This document shows, in pieces, positions 44,419-53,761 of a stretch of 64,000 bases of DNA; within the stretch, counting starts at the first letter, position 1, and each line of letters starts with the position of its first letter. The position numbers and the translations under genes were made by a program. The notes under the pieces are model-generated. The model was not told where the DNA came from. It worked only from the letters and a program-made list of their open reading frames with translations, and searched no databases. The stretch covers positions 186,001 to 250,000 of the forward strand of contig NZ_JASBRH010000004.1 of assembly GCF_029961155.1 (NCBI RefSeq), written 5' to 3'. Source of the stretch: Pontibacterium granulatum (GTDB lineage: Bacteria; Pseudomonadota; Gammaproteobacteria; Pseudomonadales; Balneatricaceae).

Positions 44419-46047
44419 TCAGTTGGAACTGGTCGCTACGCTGACCTGAGGCTCAAGCGCATCATCGTCAGACTGACCGACCGGTGCATATTTCTTCATC
44501 GGCTTGCCCGGTAACGGCTCAGCCCGCAGCGATTTATACAAACCGTAGGTGGCCAGCAGGGCAATGACGGAGAATGGCAACGCAGCCACAATCGATGCGG
44601 TCTGCAGCGCCTTCAAGCCACCGGCAAACAACAGCACCGCGGCCACCGCACCAATCGCCATGCCCCAAAACACGCGGTAACGTGCCGGTGGGTGTTCATC
44701 GCCCATGGACACCAAGGTGCAGATCACCAGCGTTGCGGAGTCAGCCGAGGTCACGAAGTAGGTCACCAGCATAAAGGTGCAGATACCCGCCATCGCGGTC
44801 GCCAGCAGCTCACTGGAGACCATCAGCTCGATGGTTTTGAACAGAGCCATGGTGATATCGCTGTTCACCGCATCCACCACACCGCCTCCGCTGTACAATT
44901 CCAGGAAGATCGCACTGTTGCCGAACACGGTGATCCAGAAGGTGGACAGGACGGTTGGAGCAATCAGCACGCCCAGTACAAACTCGCGGATCGTACGGCC
45001 CTTGGAGATACGGGCAATGAACATCGCCACAAACGGCGCCCAGGCGATCCACCAGCCCCAGTAGAAGATGGTCCACCAGCCCTGCCATGGGCTTTCCGGA
45101 TCAGGATTCACCCACAGGCCCAGCTCCACCACGTGGAACAGGTAGTCACCGGTGTTGGTGAAGAAGGAGCCCAGCACATACGCGGTCGGACCAAACAGCA
45201 CAAACAGAACCAGGATCAAACCTGTCAGCTGCATATTCAGCTCACTGAGGATACGAATGCCTTTGTTCACCCCGGTCAGCACCGATACGGTGGCAACAAT
45301 CGAGATCAATACGATCAGGATCACCTGATTGGTGGACGACACTTCGATGCCAAACAGGTGGCTCAAACCCGCATTCATCTGCTGTGCGCCGAGCCCCAGG
45401 GAGGTGGCGATACCAAACACGGTGCCAAATACCGCCAGCAGGTCCGCCACGTGACCGATCGGCCCGTAGATACGCTCACCGAAGATCGGATAGAGGCTGG
45501 AGCGGATACTCAGCGGCAGCCCTTTGCGGTAAGAGAAATAGGCCAGCACCAGACCGATCACGGCAAACAGTGCCCAGCCGTGCAAACCCCAGTGGAAGAT
45601 GGAGATACGCATCGCCGCCTGTGCCGCTTCTGCGGTCAGCTTCTGCTCTTCACCGATAAACGGATTGCTTTGGAAGTGGTAGATCGGCTCCGCGATACTC
45701 CAGAACAGGATGCCGATACCGATCCCGGCACCGAATAACATGGAGAACCAGGAGAAGTTACTGAACTCCGGTCGCGCGTCGTCCGGTCCCAGGCGGATGT
45801 TGCCGTAGCGACTGAACGCCAACCAAACGGCAAAAAACAGGAAGGCACTGACAATGCCCACGTAGTACCAGGCCAGATCAGAGGCGATATAGGCCTTGGC
45901 AGCCCCATAGACGGAGCTTGCGTATTCCGGATCAACCAGCGTGAACAACACAAATGCCAGCACCAGCAAACCGGAACCCACCGCCATGATCGGATGTACC
46001 CCGGCAAACAGGCCACTCTCCGGCATTGAGATCTTCATCGTTTTCAT
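44419..46047 (-). CDS. dddT: BCCT-family transporter (DddT)
   Basis: A 542-residue betaine/choline/carnitine carrier with twelve predicted helices. The BCCT signature in helices 8-9 (YWGWWIAWAPFVAMFIARIS) and the conserved GxGxGILFW region (FGAGIGIGILFWSIAEP) are present. BCCT proteins named DddT import DMSP in ddd clusters, and can also take glycine betaine. The C-terminal tail is short and acidic. The start overlaps the last base of the upstream usp gene. Confidence 0.9.
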   Translation of the reverse strand: MKTMKISMPESGLFAGVHPIMAVGSGLLVLAFVLFTLVDPEYASSVYGAAKAYIASDLAWYYVGIVSAFLFFAVWLAFSRYGNIRLGPDDARPEFSNFSWFSMLFGAGIGIGILFWSIAEPIYHFQSNPFIGEEQKLTAEAAQAAMRISIFHWGLHGWALFAVIGLVLAYFSYRKGLPLSIRSSLYPIFGERIYGPIGHVADLLAVFGTVFGIATSLGLGAQQMNAGLSHLFGIEVSSTNQVILIVLISIVATVSVLTGVNKGIRILSELNMQLTGLILVLFVLFGPTAYVLGSFFTNTGDYLFHVVELGLWVNPDPESPWQGWWTIFYWGWWIAWAPFVAMFIARISKGRTIREFVLGVLIAPTVLSTFWITVFGNSAIFLELYSGGGVVDAVNSDITMALFKTIELMVSSELLATAMAGICTFMLVTYFVTSADSATLVICTLVSMGDEHPPARYRVFWGMAIGAVAAVLLFAGGLKALQTASIVAALPFSVIALLATYGLYKSLRAEPLPGKPMKKYAPVGQSDDDALEPQVSVATSSN

Positions 46048-46502
46048 TATGCAGCCCTCCGGTCTTGTTCACGCACGACCATTACCGAGCACGGAGCATG
46101 GCGCATCACATTGGCGGCATTTGCACCAATCAGGTAATCCGTGATTTCCGGACGGTGGGATGCCATCACAATCAGATCCGCATCAGCATTCGCGGCCAAA
46201 CGCAACACCTCCTTATAGATGCGTCCCTGACCCACCGCCGTCAGCGTCTCGATATCCGACGGCACTTCCTGCTGTACCAGGCGCTTCAGGCGTTCAGCCG
46301 TCGCAGAAATGATCTGATCATCGATATCTTTAGGCAGGTGAATGGCAACCGCCGGAATATCGGCTTGGGCAGCCACGGTAATAACATGCAACGCTGCTTC
46401 ATTATTACGCGCAAATTCGACAGCCATGGGCAGAGCGTTATACCAGGAGCTTGGATGTTCCAAATCTACCGGAATGACGACATTCTTGTATTTATTATTC
46501 AT
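46047..46502 (-). CDS. universal stress protein (UspA family) coupled to dddT
   Basis: A 151-residue UspA-type protein with the N-terminal strand KNVVIPVDLEHPSSWYNAL and the late ATP-site region MASHRPEITDYLIGANAANVMRHAPCSVMVV, giving the G-x2-G-x9-G(S/T)-like ATP-binding pattern. Its stop shares a base with the dddT start, so the two are translationally coupled. In Halomonas, the Usp protein TeaD controls the ectoine importer TeaABC by an ATP-dependent contact; a comparable control of the DMSP carrier is plausible here (inference). Confidence 0.88.
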   Translation of the reverse strand: MNNKYKNVVIPVDLEHPSSWYNALPMAVEFARNNEAALHVITVAAQADIPAVAIHLPKDIDDQIISATAERLKRLVQQEVPSDIETLTAVGQGRIYKEVLRLAANADADLIVMASHRPEITDYLIGANAANVMRHAPCSVMVVREQDRRAA

Positions 46503-46975
46503 AACTCGTCTCTTGGTTTTATTTAATCAATTCAGCCAAACAAATGACTAAACTCCGAAAATACCAACGAGAAGTCATTGTTATGAAATTCAAGAAAACT
46601 TAGAAGCAATAAAAAAAATCCCTAAGACCCAATTTTTTTTATACCTAGGTACATAAACGGACCGCAGAACGCCAAACCATGCCGCACACAGGTACAAAAC
46701 CACTCTCAAGCACATGAGTCATAAGATTTTTAGGTCTCAGACATCGTTTTGATTAATGCTGTACACCCATAAAAAAAAACGCCCCTCAGACTCATTTTTT
46801 ATTGCTGGTCGAAAAACACAAAAAACCTACCATTGAGCCACTGCAAAAACCTTTTAATCGAAATAAAAGCCAAACGCAGAAAAAACAAACCTCACACTCT
46901 TAATTAATCCGATACACATGTTTTCTTGAAAACCAAAAACATGAAAACAGCTTTATTTTTCGAGGATAAATAGCG
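46503..46975. promoter_or_regulatory. divergent dddD / usp-dddT control region with repeated A/T tracts
   Basis: This 470-base AT-rich gap must hold both divergent promoters of the ddd cluster. Two related segments of about 32 bases, 46609-46640 and 46769-46800, share the form ATA8, a CCCT-AGAC-CA core (ccctaagaccca / cccctcagactca) and T6-8. A third similar core, aggtctcagac, lies at 46730-46740. They may be regulator sites with intrinsic bends. No convincing -10/-35 could be fixed. Confidence 0.5.
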
Positions 46976-49489
46976 ATGAAAAATAATAAATATTTACCTT
47001 TGGCAGGGCTGCGTGTTGTAGATTTTGGCCAACAGATCGCTGGTCCGGCTGTAGCCATGACACTGGCAGATATGGGGGCCACGGTTGTACACATCGATCC
47101 GCCAACCGGCCCACTCTGGAATCACCCGGCAAACGCTATCCTCAACCGGAATAAAAGCTGCCTTTCAATCGACCTGAAAACCGACTCCGGCCTGCAGCAG
47201 GCGCTGGCCCTGATCGCCAAGGCCGATGTGGTGATAGAGAGTTTCCGCCCGGGTGTGATGAAACGTCTGGGGATCGATTTCGAACAACTCCGCCAGGAAC
47301 GCCCGGAGCTGGTTACCCTGTCGGTACCGGGCTTTGCCAGCAATGACGAACTGCGTCGCGACTGGAAAGCCACCGAGGCGATCGTCGCTGCCACCTCTGG
47401 TGCCTTCACCGATATGGGCTTTAACCGAGTATTGATGGGCATCGAACCAAGTTTCTCCCCACTGCCGCTGGGCTCTTCCTACGCCACCTCTCTGGCAGCC
47501 AGCTCCGTTGTACTGGCGCTGCTGGAGCGCGAAAAAACCGGTCGTGGTGACAACATAGAGGTACCGATCACCGCCGCACTGATGGAAGGCCTGTCTTACA
47601 ACTCCTACGTGATCGACGGCTTGCCTGAGCGTTACAAAACCATGCGAGAGCATGAGATCGAGTACCGTCGTAATAACGACATTCCGATGGATCTGTCCTA
47701 CGACGATCTGCAGGAGTACCTGGATCCGTTCTACCGCACCTACGAGTGCGCCGATGGCCGTAAGTTCTACTGCGTCTGCCCGTCTCACCGCAACCATGCA
47801 AAGCGCGCACTCAAGCTACTCGGAATCTACGACGAACTGGTGGCCGAGGGCCTGCCGGATGTAAAAGATCTGCACCAACCGATCGCCGAGTGGGATGGCG
47901 AAACCTCCATCGGTGTGTACCCGCTGCCGAAGAAGTGGGCGGACATCATCTCCGCCAAGATGAAGAAAGCATTCCTGACCAAAACCTCTGAGGAGTGGGG
48001 TGTTTTGTTTGGTGAAGGCCAGATCCCGGGCGCCCCGCACCGCACCACCGAGGAGTGGGTTAACAGTGAACACACCAATGCTTCAGGTCTGATCATCGAG
48101 GTTGATGATCCGGAATACGGTCTGATGAAGCAGCCGGGACCAATCTGCTGGCTGGAGGGTATGGCCGAGCCGATGCTTACCCCACGACCTCGCAAGCAGG
48201 TCAGCTACGAAGAAGCCCTGGCGCTGCTGACCGAAGTCGCCGAGAGTGAAACCGTCACCCGCCCGGTAGGCAATGCGATTCAACCGGCATCCGGCAAAGG
48301 CTGGCTCGACGGTGTGCGTGTACTCGACCTGACCAACGTAATCGCCGGTCCACACTCCGGTGCGTTCCTCAGCCGCTTTGGCGCCGAGGTGATCAAACTG
48401 GATCCGGTGACCCCGTTGTACGATCCGCTGATCGGTACACTATTCACCTTCCAGACCGACATGGGCAAGAAGAAAGCCCTGGTGGATATCACCACTGACG
48501 AAGGTCGTGAAGCGTTCAACCGCTTGGTGAAATCAGTGGACTTGGTGCTGATCAACGCCCCGGACCGTCAGATGAAACCGCTGGGTCTGGATGACGAAAG
48601 CCTGCAGGCAATCAACCCGGGTGTACTGTTCTGCCGTCTGGACTGTCTGGGCGGGCCACGTGTGGGACCCAAAACCAACTACATCGGTTACGACGACATC
48701 ATCCAGGCCAACAGTGGCATCATGAGCCGCTTTGGTGGCCCGGATACCCCGGAAGAGCATGCGCATCTGGGTACGCTGGACGTAAACTGTGGTTTCTCCG
48801 CCGGTCTAGGTATGGCAATTGCCATCTATCACAAGCTGAAAACCGGCCTGCCAAGCCGTGCCCGTACCTCCCTGTCGGCGGTTACCAACCTGGCGCAGAT
48901 CCCGTTCGCCTTTGATTACGAAGGTCGTGCACCGTTTGATGAGCCTTCCGGCCGCGAAGCGCTGGGTAACCATGTGCTGTCCCACTTCTACGCCACGGAA
49001 GATGGCTGGGTGTTTATGGATTCCAATGCGTCAGAGCTGGATAAACTGGCGTCCGTGGAAAGCCTGGCAGGCATCACGCAGGCGGAAGACAAAGCAGCCT
49101 TCCTAACCGCTGCATTCAAGGGGGCACCAAACGCCTACTGGATCGAGGTGCTACACGAAGCAGATATCGCCGCAGCGGAACCGCTGGCAATCGAAACCCT
49201 GCGCGAGCAGTACAGCCGTATCGCCGATGGTACCGTGGGTATCGACCGTGGCAGCTACGCCTTCTCCATCTACCCGGATCACCCGAGTGGTCACTGCATT
49301 ACACAGATCGACCACTACTCTATCCGTCCGCTGGAAGCGCAGATCAAAGCGGTCTCTCCGACTGAAGCCTTTGGTCACTCCACCCGCGAGATTCTGGCCA
49401 GCGTGGGTTACAGCGATAACGAGATCGAGTCGATGATCGAACGCAAGATCGCCGGTACCGGCTGGGGCAAGGAGTTCCTGCCAAGCTAA
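46976..49489 (+). CDS. dddD: DMSP acyl-CoA transferase/lyase DddD
   Basis: DddD transfers CoA to dimethylsulfoniopropionate and then eliminates dimethyl sulfide, giving 3-hydroxypropionyl-CoA. The 837-residue protein is two fused class III (CaiB/BaiF) CoA-transferase domains (about 5-420 and 440-830), with the first opening at LAGLRVVDFGQQIAGPAVAM and the second at LDGVRVLDLTNVIAGPHSG. The aspartate in GTLDVNCG falls at residue 602, the residue known to be the covalent CoA-carrying catalytic Asp in the Marinomonas enzyme. Length, domain order, Asp602 and the dddT, dddB and dddC genes opposite make the assignment firm. Ribosome site is GAGG ten bases upstream. Confidence 0.95.
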   Translation: MKNNKYLPLAGLRVVDFGQQIAGPAVAMTLADMGATVVHIDPPTGPLWNHPANAILNRNKSCLSIDLKTDSGLQQALALIAKADVVIESFRPGVMKRLGIDFEQLRQERPELVTLSVPGFASNDELRRDWKATEAIVAATSGAFTDMGFNRVLMGIEPSFSPLPLGSSYATSLAASSVVLALLEREKTGRGDNIEVPITAALMEGLSYNSYVIDGLPERYKTMREHEIEYRRNNDIPMDLSYDDLQEYLDPFYRTYECADGRKFYCVCPSHRNHAKRALKLLGIYDELVAEGLPDVKDLHQPIAEWDGETSIGVYPLPKKWADIISAKMKKAFLTKTSEEWGVLFGEGQIPGAPHRTTEEWVNSEHTNASGLIIEVDDPEYGLMKQPGPICWLEGMAEPMLTPRPRKQVSYEEALALLTEVAESETVTRPVGNAIQPASGKGWLDGVRVLDLTNVIAGPHSGAFLSRFGAEVIKLDPVTPLYDPLIGTLFTFQTDMGKKKALVDITTDEGREAFNRLVKSVDLVLINAPDRQMKPLGLDDESLQAINPGVLFCRLDCLGGPRVGPKTNYIGYDDIIQANSGIMSRFGGPDTPEEHAHLGTLDVNCGFSAGLGMAIAIYHKLKTGLPSRARTSLSAVTNLAQIPFAFDYEGRAPFDEPSGREALGNHVLSHFYATEDGWVFMDSNASELDKLASVESLAGITQAEDKAAFLTAAFKGAPNAYWIEVLHEADIAAAEPLAIETLREQYSRIADGTVGIDRGSYAFSIYPDHPSGHCITQIDHYSIRPLEAQIKAVSPTEAFGHSTREILASVGYSDNEIESMIERKIAGTGWGKEFLPS

Positions 49490-49615
49490 TTGGCCGGGCG
49501 CAGGTAGCCTGGACTGCCCGCGCCCTATCTTCCAGGTCCGTTAGCCAACGGGCCTCCATCCCCGCCCAACTGATATCCCGGTGCTAGACTTATAGCCTGA
49601 ACCGGAGGGATATCT

Positions 49616-50410
49616 ATGGATTTCACCCCGCAGTCCGCAATAGTCATCAATCGCCATAGGCCACGCCGTCTCCGTAACTGGCTGGCGCTGTTGCTGACTC
49701 TGATCTCTACCTCGGCTTCAGCCACCGATATCAACGCCCTGATAGACCACATCGACACGCTCTGGCGCGGTGAAACCTCCCGTGCCGTGATGGAGATGCA
49801 GGTTAAAACCCAGCGCTATCAACGCACCATGACCATGGAAGCCTGGAGCTACGGCAAGGAGCATTCACTGGTCCTGATCCGCAACCCGGTGAAGGACCGG
49901 GGGATCGCCACCCTCAAGGTGGAAGCCAACATCTGGAACTACCTGCCCAAGATCAACCGGGTCACCAAGATCCCCTCCAGTATGATGTCCGGCTCCTGGA
50001 TGGGCAGCCACTTCACCAACGACGACCTGATCCGCGAGAGCACGTTCGCCGATGACTACGATTCGCACATCAGCTTCGAGGGTCAACGCGACGGCTTAAT
50101 GATCTACGAGATCACCTCCATCCCCCGAGAGAACGCACCGGTGGTCTGGGGCAAAGTGGTGATGCGGGTAGAGCAGTCCAGCCTCACCCCCATGGAAGCG
50201 CTGTATTTCGATGAAGAAGGGCTGCTCGTGCGCACCCTGACCTTCGACCAGTTTATGACCCTGGATGAGCGGGTCATCCCGATGCGCCTCACCCTGCAGC
50301 CCGAAGACAAACCCAACGAATCCACCGTGATCACCTACAACAGCATCACGTTTGGTGTGCCGCTGGAACCGGCATTCTTCTCCCTGCAGAATCTGCAGCG
50401 CCTCAGGTAA
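49616..50410 (+). CDS. LolA-like outer-membrane lipoprotein-sorting protein
   Basis: A 264-residue exported protein. A signal-like segment (about 20-38, NWLALLLTLISTSASA) precedes the mature domain beginning near TDINALIDHID. The fold is of the LolA/LolB-like unclosed beta-barrel type (WSYGKEHSLVLIRNPVKDRG, IWNYLPKINRVTKIPSSMM), matching the group annotated as outer membrane lipoprotein-sorting protein linked to LolCDE-like exporters. It heads a five-gene set with two permeases, one ATPase and an outer-membrane barrel candidate. Confidence 0.82.
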   Translation: MDFTPQSAIVINRHRPRRLRNWLALLLTLISTSASATDINALIDHIDTLWRGETSRAVMEMQVKTQRYQRTMTMEAWSYGKEHSLVLIRNPVKDRGIATLKVEANIWNYLPKINRVTKIPSSMMSGSWMGSHFTNDDLIRESTFADDYDSHISFEGQRDGLMIYEITSIPRENAPVVWGKVVMRVEQSSLTPMEALYFDEEGLLVRTLTFDQFMTLDERVIPMRLTLQPEDKPNESTVITYNSITFGVPLEPAFFSLQNLQRLR

Positions 50411-50414
50411 CGCC

Positions 50415-51722
50415 ATGGTGCAGCAAGCCCATCATACCCACCTACCCATGCTGTTCTTTATGGCCTGGCGCAATCTGTGGCGTAATCCGATCCGCAGCCT
50501 ACTGACGATCTCAGCCCTGGCCGGTGGTCTGGTGATGATCATTCTCTATGCCGGTTTTCTGGAGGGGATGAACCGGCAGATGCAACGCCACGCCACCGAA
50601 AACTCCACCGGCCACCTTCAACTGCAACGCCAGGCCTTTATCGACGATCGGGACCTGTACGCCACCCTACCCTGGCCCTATCTGAATGCGCTGGAACACC
50701 GCTTTCCTACTCTCCACTTCGCCCCACGCCTCTATGCGGCGGGACTCGCCAGCTCAGACGCCAGCGCCACCGGGGTGATGATCCAGGCGGTTGATCCACA
50801 ACGGGAGGCACGGGTCACCCGTATTCTCGACCATATCCGACAGGGCACATTAAACCTGGCGCCTGCCACGCCCACCAGCGCCGGTCTAACCCGCTTTAAC
50901 GTTATCGTTGGTCACCAGTTGGCCCGAAACATGAACCTGACCATCGGCAGCGAATTGATTCTGGTAACCCAAGCCGCCGACGGCAGTATCGGTAATGCCC
51001 TGTTTCGGGTGGCGGCCATCCTCAAACCGCTGGAACCCAACTTTGACCGCAGCGGCGTCCTGATGTCGATCGAGGCCTTTCAGTCACTCATGTACCTCGA
51101 CAACGGCTTTCACGAGCTGGCGATCCGGCTGGACAATCCCGATCAGCTGGCGCAGATACAGACCACGCTGCGCAGCCACCTACTGCAGATCGGCACGATC
51201 CAGCCGCTGGACGCACTGGGCGGCAAACCGGTAATCCGCAATTGGCGAGAGCTGAATCCTGCGGTCGCCGATATGCTGGAGCTGAGCCGTTCCATGATGC
51301 TGTTTGTGGGCCTGATTGTGGTCAGCCTCGCCTCCATGGGGATGCTCAACACCATGTTGATGGCCGTGCATGAACGCACCCACGAATTTGGCATCCTGCT
51401 GGCGATTGGTATGCAACGCCGTATCCTACTGCTGATGGTGTTGCTGGAGTCTTTCTTTCTGGCGCTGGTGTCCGCCCTGCTCGGTTCCCTGCTGGGCAGC
51501 CTGCTCACCGGATATTTGGAAGATCGGGGTATCGATCTGAGCAACTACATGCCCGACGGCTACGACTGGGCGGGCATGGTGTTCGAGCCGGTGATGGAGG
51601 TATATCTGTTACCCCATCATATCCTGCAGGCCTGCCTGCTGATGCTTGTGATCACCCTGCTGACGGCATTGATACCCGCCTGGCGCATGGTACGTCTGAA
51701 ACCGGCCGAGGTGATGCGATGA
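50415..51722 (+). CDS. FtsX/LolE-type ABC permease (1)
   Basis: A 435-residue permease. ATG 50415, five bases after the previous stop, is preferred over an upstream overlap. One N-terminal helix (about 20-45), a large periplasmic MacB_PCD-like domain (about 50-290) and three C-terminal helices with the FtsX core (MGMLNTMLMAVHERTHEFG) give the MacB/LolCE topology. Its stop overlaps the next permease gene by 4 bp. Confidence 0.88.
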   Translation: MVQQAHHTHLPMLFFMAWRNLWRNPIRSLLTISALAGGLVMIILYAGFLEGMNRQMQRHATENSTGHLQLQRQAFIDDRDLYATLPWPYLNALEHRFPTLHFAPRLYAAGLASSDASATGVMIQAVDPQREARVTRILDHIRQGTLNLAPATPTSAGLTRFNVIVGHQLARNMNLTIGSELILVTQAADGSIGNALFRVAAILKPLEPNFDRSGVLMSIEAFQSLMYLDNGFHELAIRLDNPDQLAQIQTTLRSHLLQIGTIQPLDALGGKPVIRNWRELNPAVADMLELSRSMMLFVGLIVVSLASMGMLNTMLMAVHERTHEFGILLAIGMQRRILLLMVLLESFFLALVSALLGSLLGSLLTGYLEDRGIDLSNYMPDGYDWAGMVFEPVMEVYLLPHHILQACLLMLVITLLTALIPAWRMVRLKPAEVMR

Positions 51723-53020
51723 ATCGGACGGCCGCAGCTCAGCCCCTTCCACATCGGGGACGTATCGCCCTTTCACTGTTGCTGCAACTGGCGTGGCGCA
51801 ACCTCTGGCGTCATCGCCGCCGTACCCTGATTACCCTCTGCTCCATCGCCGTGGGTTTTGGCCTGGCAGTGATCTCTATCGGTCTGGGCGACGGCAGTCA
51901 TAACTCAATGATCCGCAACGCCATCCGTATGGGTGAGGGCCACCTGACGGTGCAACCTTCCGATTACCTGGCCGCCCCCGCCAACCACAAATTCCTTGGC
52001 GACGGTAACGCGCTTACACAGCAGCTCGCCGAACTGAAGATTACGGGCAACGTCGATCCACGGATCGCCCTGCAGGTATTGGCCAGCACCGCCCACAACG
52101 CGGTGGGCGCCAGCCTGCAGGGGATGGACATGCGAACAGACCAACGTCTCCCGATCCTGCAACCCAGGTTGGCACAAGGCGCATGGCTCAAGCCCGAGGA
52201 TGAGCGTGGTATCCTGATTGGCGCCGGCATGGCCAGCAAACTCAAGGCTCGGGTGGGCAGCAAAATAGTGCTGATGGCGGGGAAACAGGGTGGCGATTCC
52301 CAGGCCCAATTGGGGCGGGTACGGGGCATCTTCAATTCCGGTATGGCCGAACTGGATGACTTTCTCGTACTGAGCAACCTCGGCTTCGCCCGCCACTTCC
52401 TGACCGGCGAAGGGGCCGATCCAACTCGGGCGCCGCTCACCCGCTTTGCGATTTTTCTGGACGATCCCGACCAACTGCCCCGCTGGAAAACCACCTTATC
52501 CACAGCTGTCACCGGCGAAGGCACCGCCGTGCTGGATTGGCAGGAGATGATGCCGCAGCTGGTGCAGTTCATTGTTGTGGACGATGCGGGTAATTACATC
52601 TTTCTGACGCTGATCCTGATCATGGTGGGATTTGGCATCATCAACACCGTGCTGATGAGTGTACTGGAGCGCACCCGCGAGTTTGGCTTGCTGCGGGCGC
52701 TAGGGCTCAGCCGCGTTCACCTGTTGCTGCTGGTGTTTTGCGAATCCCTGTTGCTGAGCATCCTGGCGGTGGCAGCGGGTTGGCTGATCGGTGGCCTGGC
52801 CCATCTCTGGTTTGCCCACAATGGCATCGATCTCAGTGCCGTCATGAGCGAGGGCACCCAGATCATGGGCACCTTTATCGATCCGGTGGTGTACACCGAG
52901 CTCTCCTGGGCTCGCATCGGGCAACTCACCGTCATCATTTTTCTCACCACTCTGGCCAGCGGCATCTATCCTGCTATCAAGGCCGCACGGGTCACGCCGG
53001 TGGAGGCGCTGCGTACATGA
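51719..53020 (+). CDS. FtsX/LolC-type ABC permease (2)
   Basis: The second permease, 433 residues, with the same plan: helix near 25-50 (WRNLWRHRRRTLITL), periplasmic domain, and C-terminal helices with IINTVLMSVLERTREFGLLRALGL. Two non-identical permeases imply a heterodimeric exporter similar to LolCE rather than a MacB homodimer. Confidence 0.88.
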   Translation: MNRTAAAQPLPHRGRIALSLLLQLAWRNLWRHRRRTLITLCSIAVGFGLAVISIGLGDGSHNSMIRNAIRMGEGHLTVQPSDYLAAPANHKFLGDGNALTQQLAELKITGNVDPRIALQVLASTAHNAVGASLQGMDMRTDQRLPILQPRLAQGAWLKPEDERGILIGAGMASKLKARVGSKIVLMAGKQGGDSQAQLGRVRGIFNSGMAELDDFLVLSNLGFARHFLTGEGADPTRAPLTRFAIFLDDPDQLPRWKTTLSTAVTGEGTAVLDWQEMMPQLVQFIVVDDAGNYIFLTLILIMVGFGIINTVLMSVLERTREFGLLRALGLSRVHLLLLVFCESLLLSILAVAAGWLIGGLAHLWFAHNGIDLSAVMSEGTQIMGTFIDPVVYTELSWARIGQLTVIIFLTTLASGIYPAIKAARVTPVEALRT

Positions 53021-53053
53021 TGGCTTTCAAAATGTTCAGGAAGGGATATTGAG

Positions 53054-53761
53054 ATGGCATTGTTGGCACTGGATGGGATCGGCAAGTGTTATCGCCAGGG
53101 CGAGATTGAGGTGCAGGCGCTACAGGATATCAACCTGCAGGTTGAAGCGGGTGAATTTGCGGCTCTGGTCGGCCCCTCCGGTTCGGGCAAAACCACTCTG
53201 CTGAATATCATTGGCGGCCTGGACAGCCCCACTGCGGGTTGTGCCCGGCTTAACGACACCGATATCACCCAGCTGAATGATCGCGCCCTGGCTAACTTCC
53301 GTCTGTTCCAGCTGGGTTTTATCTTCCAGGCTTACAATTTGGTGCCTGTACTCAGCGCACTGGAAAACGTGGAACTGATCATGGTGCTGCAAGGCCGCTC
53401 CGCCGACGAGCGCCGGGAGCGGGCGCGGCATTACCTGTCTCTGGTCGGGCTGGAAGATATAATGCACCGCCGTCCTTCCGCCCTGAGTGGTGGCCAGCAA
53501 CAGCGAGTGGCCGTGGCACGGGCGCTCGCCGCCGGTCCCCGTCTGGTGCTGGCCGACGAACCCACCGCTAACCTGGATTCGGAGAACGCCACCGCCCTGC
53601 TGGATATCATGCACCGCCTAAGCCACGAGGAGCAGACCACCTTTATCTTCTCCACCCACGATCCGCGGGTAATGGAACGGGCCGAACGGATCATCACCCT
53701 GCGTGACGGCCGCATCGTCAGTGACCAGGAACGAGAGCTGCCCCATGAAGCGGAGCTGTAA
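53054..53761 (+). CDS. LolD/MacB-type ABC ATPase
   Basis: A 235-residue ATPase with Walker A GPSGSGKTTLLN, signature LSGGQQQRVAVARALA, Walker B LVLADEPTANLDSE and H-loop FSTHDPRVM. The length and LolD-like sequence suit a LolCDE or MacB mechanotransmission exporter. It ends inside the next gene (17-bp overlap). Confidence 0.9.
   Translation: MALLALDGIGKCYRQGEIEVQALQDINLQVEAGEFAALVGPSGSGKTTLLNIIGGLDSPTAGCARLNDTDITQLNDRALANFRLFQLGFIFQAYNLVPVLSALENVELIMVLQGRSADERRERARHYLSLVGLEDIMHRRPSALSGGQQQRVAVARALAAGPRLVLADEPTANLDSENATALLDIMHRLSHEEQTTFIFSTHDPRVMERAERIITLRDGRIVSDQERELPHEAEL

Noticed and set aside
44692-45738. 348-codon open frame on the plus strand
   Set aside because: Antisense to dddT; biased composition rich in His, Gln and Asp without hydrophobic core.
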